From contig JAQCBT010000012.1 of NCBI GenBank assembly GCA_027621405.1, positions 49,789-113,788 on the forward strand: a stretch of 64,000 nucleotides of DNA, given 5' to 3'. The position numbers were made by a program, and so were the translations under genes. This document shows positions 21,956 to 33,130 of this stretch, piece after piece (position 1 is the first letter of the stretch; each line of letters begins with the position of its first letter). The notes below the pieces were generated by a model. It searched no databases. It was not told where the DNA came from and worked only from the letters and a program-made list of their open reading frames with translations. The stretch comes from Pseudomonadota bacterium (lineage in GTDB: Bacteria; Pseudomonadota; Gammaproteobacteria; Pseudomonadales; Pseudohongiellaceae).

Positions 21956-22393
21956 CAAGATTGCACGCTGGCGAGCGGGGCAACAAAGCGAGTAAGCGGA
22001 TACCAGCATGACATCCCTGTCGCAACAGCAGTGTTCTTGCCACGCCCCAGGTCAGCCATCCCTGGCTGACCGTTCGCCCTCACTCGAAGCTTGCGCTTCG
22101 AAGGCGTGAGGGCTCACCCCCGCGGTTTCCAAAAAGTAGACAGCGTTGAGGTCTTGGGAAAAAGCTCCGATTAACAAGCTTGCACGCTGGCGGGCGGGGC
22201 AACAAAGCGAGTAAGCGGATACCTGCATGACGTCCCTGTCGCAACAGCAGTGTTCTTCCCATGCCCCAGGTCAGCCATCCCTGGCTGACCGTTCGCCCTC
22301 ACTCGAAGCTTGCGCTTCGAAGGCGTGAGGGCTCACCCCCGCGGTTTCCAGAAGGTAGACAGAGTCGAAGTTGTGGGAAAAGGCACTGATTAG
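21903..22393. repeat. Tandem 219-bp repeat at the 3' end of parC (two full copies and a partial third)
   Basis: Copy 1 is 21903-22121, copy 2 is 22122-22340, and the partial copy 3 is 22341-22393. The period is exactly 219 bases. Copies 1 and 2 differ at 7 positions. Each full unit begins with the last 53 bases of parC, stop included, followed by about 166 noncoding bases with two hairpins. Copy 3 has only the parC tail and differs from copy 1 at 10 of 53 positions, 7 of them silent. A block CCCCGCGGTTTCC is shared at all three junctions. Confidence 0.92.
22050..22113. other. Twin hairpins within repeat unit 1
   Basis: The first hairpin pairs GGTCAGCCA with TGGCTGACC (22050-22071). The second pairs GCCCTCAC with GTGAGGGC and, inside it, TCGAAGC with GCTTCGA around TTGC (22076-22113). 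Both are identical in unit 2 (22269-22332), although 7 other positions in the unit differ. No T-run follows, so this is not a standard terminator. Confidence 0.75.
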
Positions 22394-23790
22394 TCAGAAT
22401 AGAGAGTGATGAGTTGAATTGCCTGGCGTTCCAGTAGAAGCCTGTAATCAGACATGGGCTCTCGTCCCAGGTAGGTCTTCACCACTTCCACCTCGCCGAT
22501 CTCGGCAAACTCATCTGCCTCAATGCGGGAATGCGCCCCGGCGTGCTGGTAGCTGCTCTCGCTGATCAACAGGGAATTGTTGGGACATTCACGACAGATG
22601 GCCCGTGCCTCGTCGAGAGTCTTGCCGCTGAGGTTGTTGCTGCTGCCGGTAATGGGTGAGTACAGGCTGCTCACCTGTTGTCCACTGTGCACCGCGAGTT
22701 TGTATTTCGCAGGCACGGTCTCGTCTCCGATGTCGTTGATGTCTCCAACGATATGCAGGAACAACTGCGCCGCACAGACACCGTAGAAGGCCTGGTCTTC
22801 GCCCAGTGGTGCATCGGCGAAATTCACCACGACCTCGCCATCCGCACAGTAGCTTACCTTGCCGTTGTATAGCTGGCTCACCTTGTCCACGAAGAAGTAA
22901 AACTTGTTAAGCAGCCTTACGAAATTCTCATCCAGCAAAGTCGATGCGAGGTATTGAAAATTGGCGATGGAGATTATGAGCAGACTTACATCCTGTTGCC
23001 CTGGGGCAAACTTCAGGTCCTGGGGATCGGTCACCGGCTGACGATTACCGAAATTGTCCAGGAAGGCATTCTGGGCCAGGAATTCCGCCGTGGCGTTGTA
23101 CTGCCGAATTGCCTGGCTTAGTTCGTTATTGGTATCGGGCTCGGGGCAGGTTTCGATTTCTCCTTTACGAATATTGCTGAGGGCAAAGGACAGCAGATTG
23201 GCAGGAAAGCTCACCAGGTATTGGAAATAAGCCGAGATCATGAATGCTGCCACGAACAGCAACAATATCGTTGCACCGCCAATCAGCAACAGGTTGTTGA
23301 GCATGCCTACTTCGATGTAGTCCAGATTGAGCTGTAAGCGCACGACTCCGATCACGGAGTCCGGCAAGCGAATTGCTGCCTGGTATTCGGCATCGAAAGT
23401 CGACAGTGGTATGGGAATCGGCAGCAGCGGGGTGGTCGTACTCGCCGATCCCGTGGCCGTGGCGATGACGGAATTGTCTACACTGAGCACGGACACTTCG
23501 GTGATCGGCGACTGCCTTGCGAGGCTGGTGAGCACTACATTCATGCTGATGAGATCATTCGCCAACACCAGTTCTGTCAGTTGTGAAGCCATTTGCTGCG
23601 CCAGTGCATGGCCAAATTCATCAGCCTGTTGCTGCAGCAGGTTACGGGTGTTGTAACTGCTGATTAGCCAGAACACGCACATGGTGAGGATCAGCAGCAG
23701 GCAAACGGCAAGTATGAACTTACGGGAAAGCTTCTTTATCGGGGCGGCAGGCCTGCTGTCTGAAGCCTGCTCGTCTTCAATTGCTGACAA
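22390..23790 (-). CDS. Two-TM membrane protein with periplasmic sensor and cytoplasmic cyclase-like domain (AhpA-like)
   Basis: A 466-residue inner-membrane protein. TM1 is at about 25-45 (FILAVCLLLILTMCVFWLIS). A periplasmic domain of about 120 residues follows, then TM2 at about 167-190. The cytoplasmic part has a HAMP-like linker and a domain resembling class III nucleotide cyclases (SLLIISIANFQYLAS, YCADGEVVVNF). I do not see a complete set of cyclase metal and substrate residues, so it may be a sensor only. In Pseudomonas a similar protein (AhpA) lies between parC and fimX, and the same order is seen here. Its stop overlaps the end of the parC tail repeat. Confidence 0.6.
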   Translation of the reverse strand: MSAIEDEQASDSRPAAPIKKLSRKFILAVCLLLILTMCVFWLISSYNTRNLLQQQADEFGHALAQQMASQLTELVLANDLISMNVVLTSLARQSPITEVSVLSVDNSVIATATGSASTTTPLLPIPIPLSTFDAEYQAAIRLPDSVIGVVRLQLNLDYIEVGMLNNLLLIGGATILLLFVAAFMISAYFQYLVSFPANLLSFALSNIRKGEIETCPEPDTNNELSQAIRQYNATAEFLAQNAFLDNFGNRQPVTDPQDLKFAPGQQDVSLLIISIANFQYLASTLLDENFVRLLNKFYFFVDKVSQLYNGKVSYCADGEVVVNFADAPLGEDQAFYGVCAAQLFLHIVGDINDIGDETVPAKYKLAVHSGQQVSSLYSPITGSSNNLSGKTLDEARAICRECPNNSLLISESSYQHAGAHSRIEADEFAEIGEVEVVKTYLGREPMSDYRLLLERQAIQLITLYSD

Positions 23791-23928
23791 GGTTTTTGCT
23801 CTGGAATGGCTGTTGTAATGGAGACTCAGCTACAGGCTGCAAGAATAGCAGGAGCCACCAGCTTACCCAAAGGCTTTATGCATGAGTTGGAGGGAGGGAC
23901 ACTGTCGCGCCAGATGCAGATCCACGCC

Positions 23929-25284
23929 TCAGTGCAGCCCCAGGGTCTGCTCGCTCAGAAAATGAAAGTTCAGCGATGTACCTGGAGCCTGAAAGCAATA
24001 ACCCTGAACGAAATTGACTCTGGATTTCCAAAGCACAGGCAACACAGACACTTGCTCTACCATCCCCGCCATGACCCTGATGCCATAGCTGTTCAGCTTG
24101 TCGACGGTAGCACGTAGCTGCTTACGTTTGTGAATCTCGTTGGCCACATTTTCCAGGTGGACGCTCGCCAGCTTGACCATATCCGCCTGCACCAGCGGCA
24201 AGTAACGATAGGGCTCCTGGGTGCATCCGAAATGGCTTATACACAGGCGCAGGCCGAGCTTCTTCAGCCCGGCGCTAAAGTGTTGCAAGTGGTGCTGGGC
24301 AATCAGCACATCGATTTCACTAATCTGAAATACCAATTGTTCAGGCTCTACTGAGGCCTGCTGCAATCGATCCTTGAGCCAGGGTAGAAACCCGGGGCTG
24401 ACCAGGGAATTAAGTGTGAGATTTATGAAGAACAGCAGACCAGATCCTCGCCGGAGGCGCAGATGACGCAGCGCCTTGGCGATTACCCAGCGATCCAGCG
24501 CCTCACCCAATGCATTCTGTACGGCGATCTCGAACAGCAGATCGGTTGGCACCGCCATTTCCGAAGCGAGCAGGGCGATCCTCACCTCGAAGCGAGGCAG
24601 GCCATCTCCCTGCATGTTCACGATGGGTTGAAAATTCATCTGCAGGTTGTTGTCTTTCAGCGCGCGCCTGAGATGTTCCAGTGTAGCTTCGGGCCGGGCC
24701 ATGCTGGCATGTTCGGCATGGCGCTGGCGGGAGTGGGCGAGGCTGATGCTATGGCGGGCACGGGCAAACAGCACCTCGGCGGAAGGTATCTGCCCAGTAA
24801 TCTGCGACAGGCCGATACCGCATTTCAACTCTAGCTGTGGAGGAATTGCCGCAGACAGCGCTGACCGCAGGGCGGTTTTAACCCGGCTTGTAATCAGTTG
24901 TGCATTGACACTGCACTCGTTCGTTAACAGCGCGGCGAATTCGAAGTGTTCACAGCGACAGAGAACAACGGAGGGTGGCAATGCCTTCTTGAGTTCCCGG
25001 GCGATGTCGCTCAGCAACAGGCTCGCTTCCGACCTGCCGACCCAGGTGCGAATCTCGTAAAAGTTCTCCAGCTGCAGCAGCGCCAGGGTTGCTGTGACTG
25101 ACACCCGTCTCGCACGCTGCAAAAGCCGGTCAAGTTGGCTCTTGAAGGCCGCTTCGGTAAGCAGACCGGTGAGCGGATCCTGCGTGTCGAGAGCTTTCTC
25201 AGTGCTTGCCAGCTCGTGGCCCACTGTGTCGGCGAAGCCGGCTTCCTGAATTAGCTCGACCACCTCGAAATCTTCTTCTGCCAT
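23929..25284 (-). CDS. Degenerate GGDEF-EAL protein, FimX-like
   Basis: A 451-residue cytoplasmic protein. A GGDEF-type domain covers about 34-180; it begins DPLTGLL, but the signature loop is replaced by CRCEHFEFAAL, so cyclase activity is not expected. An EAL-type domain covers about 198-445. The EAL motif reads EVR and the usual metal-binding residues are not all kept, so it should bind rather than cleave c-di-GMP. Pseudomonas FimX, which controls type IV pilus twitching, has the same double degeneration and genomic position. This version lacks the N-terminal receiver/PAS part. The gene lies between epmB and the AhpA-like gene on the same strand. Confidence 0.7.
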   Translation of the reverse strand: MAEEDFEVVELIQEAGFADTVGHELASTEKALDTQDPLTGLLTEAAFKSQLDRLLQRARRVSVTATLALLQLENFYEIRTWVGRSEASLLLSDIARELKKALPPSVVLCRCEHFEFAALLTNECSVNAQLITSRVKTALRSALSAAIPPQLELKCGIGLSQITGQIPSAEVLFARARHSISLAHSRQRHAEHASMARPEATLEHLRRALKDNNLQMNFQPIVNMQGDGLPRFEVRIALLASEMAVPTDLLFEIAVQNALGEALDRWVIAKALRHLRLRRGSGLLFFINLTLNSLVSPGFLPWLKDRLQQASVEPEQLVFQISEIDVLIAQHHLQHFSAGLKKLGLRLCISHFGCTQEPYRYLPLVQADMVKLASVHLENVANEIHKRKQLRATVDKLNSYGIRVMAGMVEQVSVLPVLWKSRVNFVQGYCFQAPGTSLNFHFLSEQTLGLH

Positions 25285-25370
25285 GACATCCGTGTCCCTG
25301 AAAGAGCGTTTAGTGGGAGAAACCCGGTAACGACTTCCTGAACCTTGTGGCCTGCTGACCAGGCGCAGGA

Positions 25371-26387
25371 TTAGAGGATGCGCGTCTTGTGGGCAGCGCC
25401 GGGCTCTTCCCTGACCAGGCGCGGTATCAGATAGCCGGGCAACAATTCCTCCAGCTCAGCTATCAGCCTGCACCCTTCTTCTTCGGATACCTGGAAATGA
25501 GAGGTTCCTGCTACCCGGTCCGGTAGATGCAGGTAGTAGGGTAGTACATGGGCGGAAAAAAGCCTGCGGCTAAGTTCCACCAGGCTTGGAGGATTGTTGT
25601 TAATATCCCTTAAAAGCACGCTTTGATTGAGTAACGTGTGGCCATCTGTCGCTAAAGTACTTAAAGCGCGGGTAACCTCACTGTCCAGTTCACGGCCGTG
25701 GTTGCAATGCACCACGATCGTCGTGCGCACCCTGCTCCGCTGCAGCAGGCGGCGTAGTTTCGGGGTTACCCGTTGGGGTACAACAACCGGCAGGCGAGTG
25801 TGAAAACGGATGCTGGTCACATGGGGCACGGCTTCCAGTTCACCCAGCAGCCAATCTAGGTATTTGTCACTGGCCGCCAACGGGTCACCACCGCTGAGGA
25901 TCACTTCCTCGATGCTGCCATCGGCCTTAATATAATCCAGTGCTGCCTGCCAACCGGTTTTGCCCGGCGTATTGGCAGCATAGTCAAAATGCCTGCGGAA
26001 ACAGTATCGGCAGTGGATGGCACAGTGGGGCACAGCAGTGAGCAGCACCCGGCCATGGTATTTGTGCAATAGCCCAGGTACTGGATTGAAACTTGATTCC
26101 TGCAAGGGGTCGGTCACCAGTTCGGGGACCTGGTTTTCCTCTTCACTGGCCGGCCATACCTGCAATAGCAAAGGGTCGCGCCAGTTTCCTCTCTCCATGC
26201 GCAGGGCAAAGGGGCGTGGAATCTTCATGGGAAAGCTGTCGATGGCGGCCAGGCTGGCGGGCTTCTCTGAGCCGTCCAGACCCAGAATATCCAGCAATTC
26301 CTTTGGTTCTGAAATCAGATCGGATAATATCTGTTGCCATTTTTCAGGCAGGTCAGATTGGATCAGACTGAGAACTGGCTTGCTCAC
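25371..26387 (-). CDS. epmB: EF-P beta-lysylation protein EpmB (lysine 2,3-aminomutase-like)
   Basis: A 338-residue radical-SAM enzyme that converts L-alpha-lysine to R-beta-lysine for modification of elongation factor P. The CX3CX2C cluster motif is present as CAIHCRYC, followed by FRRHFDY. Other typical segments are VILSGGDPLAASD and HTRLPVVVPQRVT. Its length matches EpmB rather than the longer clostridial aminomutases. It is divergent from efp, so the whole pathway is clustered. Confidence 0.93.
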   Translation of the reverse strand: MSKPVLSLIQSDLPEKWQQILSDLISEPKELLDILGLDGSEKPASLAAIDSFPMKIPRPFALRMERGNWRDPLLLQVWPASEEENQVPELVTDPLQESSFNPVPGLLHKYHGRVLLTAVPHCAIHCRYCFRRHFDYAANTPGKTGWQAALDYIKADGSIEEVILSGGDPLAASDKYLDWLLGELEAVPHVTSIRFHTRLPVVVPQRVTPKLRRLLQRSRVRTTIVVHCNHGRELDSEVTRALSTLATDGHTLLNQSVLLRDINNNPPSLVELSRRLFSAHVLPYYLHLPDRVAGTSHFQVSEEEGCRLIAELEELLPGYLIPRLVREEPGAAHKTRIL

Positions 26388-26576
26388 GCGGCTCCGCTGT
26401 TTTCAAGAAATTGGTTTCGAACTATCTGGAATCGTTGATCGATTCATCTTGCGCAGCCAGTGTATCAACAAGAGCATCTCCTCAGATAGTAGAGCGAGAG
26501 CAGCAGCCACAAATAGCCAGGCTTGAGCAGTCAGGCGCAAGAGAAAGCAACCGAGAGGCAAAACTGAGAGGAAGAC

Positions 26577-27149
26577 ATGGCGAGCTATTCAACCAACGAA
26601 TTTAAATCCGGCCTGAAGGTATTGGTGGAAGGCGATCCCTGTTCCATCATGGAAAACGAAGTGGTGAAGCCCGGTAAGGGCCAGGCATTCAATCGTGTCA
26701 AATTCCGTAACCTCCTCAATGGCCGCGTCTGGGAGCGTACATTCAAGTCCGGAGAATCAATTGATGCCGCGGATGTCATGGAGTGCGACATGGAGTATCT
26801 GTATACGGACGGTGAGTTCTGGCACTTCATGAAGACCGATGGCAGTTTTGAACAGGTAGCCGCCGATGCCAATGCGATCTCTGCATCGAAAGACTGGCTC
26901 AAGGAGCAGGACGTTTATCAAGTCGTTCTGTGGAATGAGGCACCAATCTCGGTATCACCACCGAATTTCGTTGAGATTGAGGTCGTTCAAACAGATCCCG
27001 GCGTGAAGGGTGATACTGCCCAGGGTGGCACCAAACCGGCTACCCTGGCATCCGGTGCTGTCGTGAAAGTGCCCCTGTTCGTCAACATCGGTGACGTGCT
27101 GAGAGTCGATACTCGCACCGGCGAATACCAGAACCGGGTTTCCAAGTAA
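26577..27149 (+). CDS. efp: Elongation factor P
   Basis: A 190-residue translation factor that rescues ribosomes stalled at polyproline stretches. Three OB-like domains are present. Lys34 in the loop KPGKGQAF is the residue modified with beta-lysine by EpmA, consistent with the adjacent epmA and epmB. The C-terminal [16 protein letters not shown] is the family signature. GAGAGGAAGAC gives a strong Shine-Dalgarno. Confidence 0.97.
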   Translation: MASYSTNEFKSGLKVLVEGDPCSIMENEVVKPGKGQAFNRVKFRNLLNGRVWERTFKSGESIDAADVMECDMEYLYTDGEFWHFMKTDGSFEQVAADANAISASKDWLKEQDVYQVVLWNEAPISVSPPNFVEIEVVQTDPGVKGDTAQGGTKPATLASGAVVKVPLFVNIGDVLRVDTRTGEYQNRVSK

Positions 27150-27199
27150 CACGCAAAGCCACGCTAAATAACGCCAAATAGCAATAGACCAATAAAGCA

Positions 27200-28153
27200 A
27201 TGGTTGACTGGCAATCCACAGCAACCTTCAACACGCTTCAGGCTCGAGCCAGTCTGCTGCAGGTGATCCGGCAATTCTTCGCTGAGCGTGGTGTCATGGA
27301 GGTGGAGACCCCGTCGCTCAGCCTCGGCACCGTTACGGACGTGCACCTGGCATCCTTCCCGGTGCCGGGTCTCACTGATTCTGGTGAACCCGGATACCTG
27401 CAGACCTCGCCGGAATACGCGATGAAACGCCTGCTGGCATCGGGCTCAGGCCCCATCTACCAGATCTGTAAAGCCTTCCGCCGGGAAGAAACCAGCAGGC
27501 AACACAATCCCGAGTTCACCATGCTGGAATGGTATCGCCCGGGTTTCTCCCTGCCTGAATTGATGGATGAAGTTGGGAGCTTGCTGCAGCAGGTTCTCGA
27601 CTGCAGCGAAATACCTCGCTTTACTTACCAGCAACTCTTCCAACAACATCTACAGATCGATCCCCATAGCATAGAAACACAGCAGCTTCGTGAAGTGCTG
27701 CTGGGCAAGATCAACATGGATATCTCTGGCCTCGATGATACCGACTGCCTGCAATTGTTGATGAACCATTGCATTGAGCCCGCTCTACCCTCTGCGTGCT
27801 TTGTCTACGACTATCCCGTGGCACAGGCCGCATTGGCGCGAATCGAACACGATGGGCAGGGTGTCGCAGTGGCGCAACGCTTCGAACTGTATTGTGGTGG
27901 GATGGAGCTGGCCAACGGTTATCACGAGTTAAGCGATGCCGAGGAGCAGAGGCGACGCTTCGCTAAAGACCAGGCCCGGCGAAAGGAACTGGGACTTCCC
28001 TCGATCGCCGCAGATCAACGCTTGCTCGCGGCACTGGAAGATGGGCTTCCGGACTGTTCTGGTGTCGCCCTGGGCGTAGATAGATTGCTTATGGTGAAGC
28101 TGGGCCTAAACTCTATCGAAGAAGTGTTGAGTTTCCCTGGCGACAGGGCCTGA
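27200..28153 (+). CDS. epmA: EF-P--(R)-beta-lysine ligase EpmA (GenX/PoxA)
   Basis: A 317-residue class II lysyl-tRNA-synthetase paralogue that lacks the anticodon-binding domain and charges EF-P Lys34. Class II motifs are visible: motif 1 around FFAERGVMEVETPSL, motif 2 FRREETSRQHNPEFTMLEWY, and motif 3 GVALGVDRLLMVKLG. It starts 50 bases after efp on the same strand, a likely operon. Confidence 0.95.
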   Translation: MVDWQSTATFNTLQARASLLQVIRQFFAERGVMEVETPSLSLGTVTDVHLASFPVPGLTDSGEPGYLQTSPEYAMKRLLASGSGPIYQICKAFRREETSRQHNPEFTMLEWYRPGFSLPELMDEVGSLLQQVLDCSEIPRFTYQQLFQQHLQIDPHSIETQQLREVLLGKINMDISGLDDTDCLQLLMNHCIEPALPSACFVYDYPVAQAALARIEHDGQGVAVAQRFELYCGGMELANGYHELSDAEEQRRRFAKDQARRKELGLPSIAADQRLLAALEDGLPDCSGVALGVDRLLMVKLGLNSIEEVLSFPGDRA

Positions 28154-28176
28154 GTCGAGAACTGACTAACAGGCAG

Positions 28177-29034
28177 CTATGAATTACGCGCCTCTTCCAG
28201 TACGCGGTTGGTATACAGCTCTCGCATCTTCATAGTAACAGGGCCAGGTGTCCCATCACCGATCTTGTTGCCATCTATATCCACTACCCCTAGCGCCATG
28301 GTCGTCGCACTGCTGATAAATGCCTCATCAGCCTCGAGGGCTTCCTTAAGGGTAAACAGGCGCTCCTCGATACCGATAGACTCTCTCTCTGCCAGTTCCA
28401 GCAGTGTTCGCCGACGTATGCCCGGCAGGATAGAGTTGGACAGCGGGCGGGTGATAATGACGCCGTCTTTAACGATGTAGGCAGACGAGGAAACGCCCTC
28501 GGTGATATAGCCGTCTTCCAGCATCCAGCCTTCCTTACCACCACGGCTCACGGCGTCCTGCTTGGCCAGCACCTGACCCAGGAGATTGATGGATTTGATG
28601 TCACGTCGCTTCCAGCGCAGGTCGGGAGTAGTGACGACCTTGATTCCGGTTTCTGCTGCCGGATTGTTCAGTAATTGCATTACCGAGGTGAACGCCATGA
28701 AACTGGGAGTGGCATTCTGCGGGAAAGGAAAGTCCCTGTCGGCAACTCCACGAGTCACCTGGGAATAGACAACACCTTCCTGCAGTCCATTCCTTCCAAT
28801 AAGCTGTCGCATGACTTCCACGTAGTCGTCCGCAGAGCAGGGCCAGGCGATGCTCAATTCCGACAGGCTGCGGTCCAGCCGTTCCACGAAATACTGCTTA
28901 TCCACGAGCTTGCCGAGGAACACCGGGATCACCTCGTAGACACCATCGCCGAAGATAAACCCGCGGTCAAACACCGAAACCTTCGCCTCTTCTTCGGGGA
29001 CATACTCACCATTGATAAACACTGTTCTACTCAT
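28177..29034 (-). CDS. dat: D-amino acid aminotransferase (class IV PLP enzyme)
   Basis: A 285-residue fold type IV transaminase. It begins TVFINGEYVPEEEAKVSVFDRGF, as in D-alanine transaminase. The PLP lysine lies in RRDIKSINLLGQVLAKQDA (about residue 148). ITRPLSNSILPGIRR is the substrate/cofactor-binding segment. It interconverts D-alanine and D-glutamate for peptidoglycan. I chose ATG 29034 because GAGAGG lies 7 bases upstream; the open frame beyond it overlaps the GNAT gene and is not family sequence. A branched-chain transaminase role cannot be excluded. Confidence 0.87.
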   Translation of the reverse strand: MSRTVFINGEYVPEEEAKVSVFDRGFIFGDGVYEVIPVFLGKLVDKQYFVERLDRSLSELSIAWPCSADDYVEVMRQLIGRNGLQEGVVYSQVTRGVADRDFPFPQNATPSFMAFTSVMQLLNNPAAETGIKVVTTPDLRWKRRDIKSINLLGQVLAKQDAVSRGGKEGWMLEDGYITEGVSSSAYIVKDGVIITRPLSNSILPGIRRRTLLELAERESIGIEERLFTLKEALEADEAFISSATTMALGVVDIDGNKIGDGTPGPVTMKMRELYTNRVLEEARNS

Positions 29035-29086
29035 AGCAAACCTCTCTTCACTGCCCTTCTCACTATCCTGACCTGATGATCTCCAG

Positions 29087-29593
29087 TTACTTGAATTCCG
29101 CGGCGAAACTCGAAAGTGCCTCACCGTGCAAACGCTGTACTGTCCATTCGTCCATGGGAATCGCACCGATGGAGCGGTAGAACTGAATCGATGGTTCGTT
29201 CCAGTCGAGCACCGACCATTCCACCCGGGTGCAGTTACGGTCGACGGCCAGTTTAGCCAGGTAGGCGAGGAGACATTTGCCGAAACCCTTGCCGCGCATG
29301 GCCGGCTGCACGTAGAGGTCTTCCAGGTAGATGCCGGGCCTGCCGGTAAAGGTTGAGTAATTATGGAAGAAAAGGGCATAGCTCACGGCACGGCCCTGGT
29401 ATTCACCGATAAGCACTTCGGCGTAGGGCCTGTCACCGAACAGCGCTTGTTCGAGGATTTCTGTGGTAGCGACCACCTCGTGGCTCAATTTCTCGTATTC
29501 GGCCAGTTCCTGGATGAAGCCCAGAATCAGGCCACAATCGTCCCGGGTTGCCTGTCTCAACTGAAAATCAGGCAAGGCTGTCTCAATGATCAT
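29087..29593 (-). CDS. GNAT family N-acetyltransferase (spermidine/spermine acetyltransferase-like)
   Basis: A 168-residue acyltransferase. The acetyl-CoA pyrophosphate loop is RGKGFGKCLLAYLA (Q/RxxGxG/A) at about 101-114. Also typical are IYLEDLYVQPAMRGKG and WSVLDWNEPSIQFYRSIGA, which place it with the diamine acetyltransferase-like group. The substrate is not determined by sequence. It lies 52 bases upstream of dat on the same strand. Confidence 0.87.
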   Translation of the reverse strand: MIIETALPDFQLRQATRDDCGLILGFIQELAEYEKLSHEVVATTEILEQALFGDRPYAEVLIGEYQGRAVSYALFFHNYSTFTGRPGIYLEDLYVQPAMRGKGFGKCLLAYLAKLAVDRNCTRVEWSVLDWNEPSIQFYRSIGAIPMDEWTVQRLHGEALSSFAAEFK

Positions 29594-32811
<3,218 letters not shown>

Positions 32812-32963
32812 AGTTTGAGTCGGTAAGGCCAGTTGAATGCCAATTAATGAAGGTTATGAGCGGAACTATGAGTCACGATTTATTGTAGTGCATGTAGCTA
32901 TCCAGGTCAGTGGCGCCGAGCGCGGCTGCGGTGAGCCAGGGTTCCCGTCCCGCCGGCTCGGAA

Positions 32964-33030
32964 GAGAAAATAGGGACAGAAAATAGGGACAGATTTATTT
33001 TTTTAAAAAATAAATCTGTCCCTATTTTCT
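32964..33030. repeat. REP-like inverted repeat, family A copy 3, with duplicated left arm
   Basis: The inner hairpin pairs 32978-33003 with 33005-33030 over 26 bases. The left end is doubled: AAAATAGGGACAG occurs at 32967 and again at 32980. The sequence is otherwise the same as the copies at 1046 and 8129. It lies between the LysE-type gene and the terminator of the NHL-repeat gene. Confidence 0.88.
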
Positions 33031-33044
33031 CGAAGCGGAGAAAT

Positions 33045-33077
33045 AAAAAAGCCCGGTATCAGGAGATACCGGGCTTT
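33045..33077 (-). terminator. Rho-independent terminator of the NHL-repeat gene
   Basis: On the minus strand AAAGCCCGGTATC pairs with GATACCGGGCTTT around a 4-base loop, with a T-run downstream. It lies about 55 bases past the stop codon. Confidence 0.85.
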
Positions 33078-33130
33078 CAATTCTTTCGGCAAAGTCACTA
33101 AAGCAACTCGCCGGCAACAGAGGTCGGTGT

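Noticed and set aside
21956..22262. Minus-strand open frames in the parC-tail repeat (21789-22043 and 22080-22262)
   Set aside because: They are copies of each other produced by the tandem repeat, read the parC tail backwards and lack ribosome binding sites.
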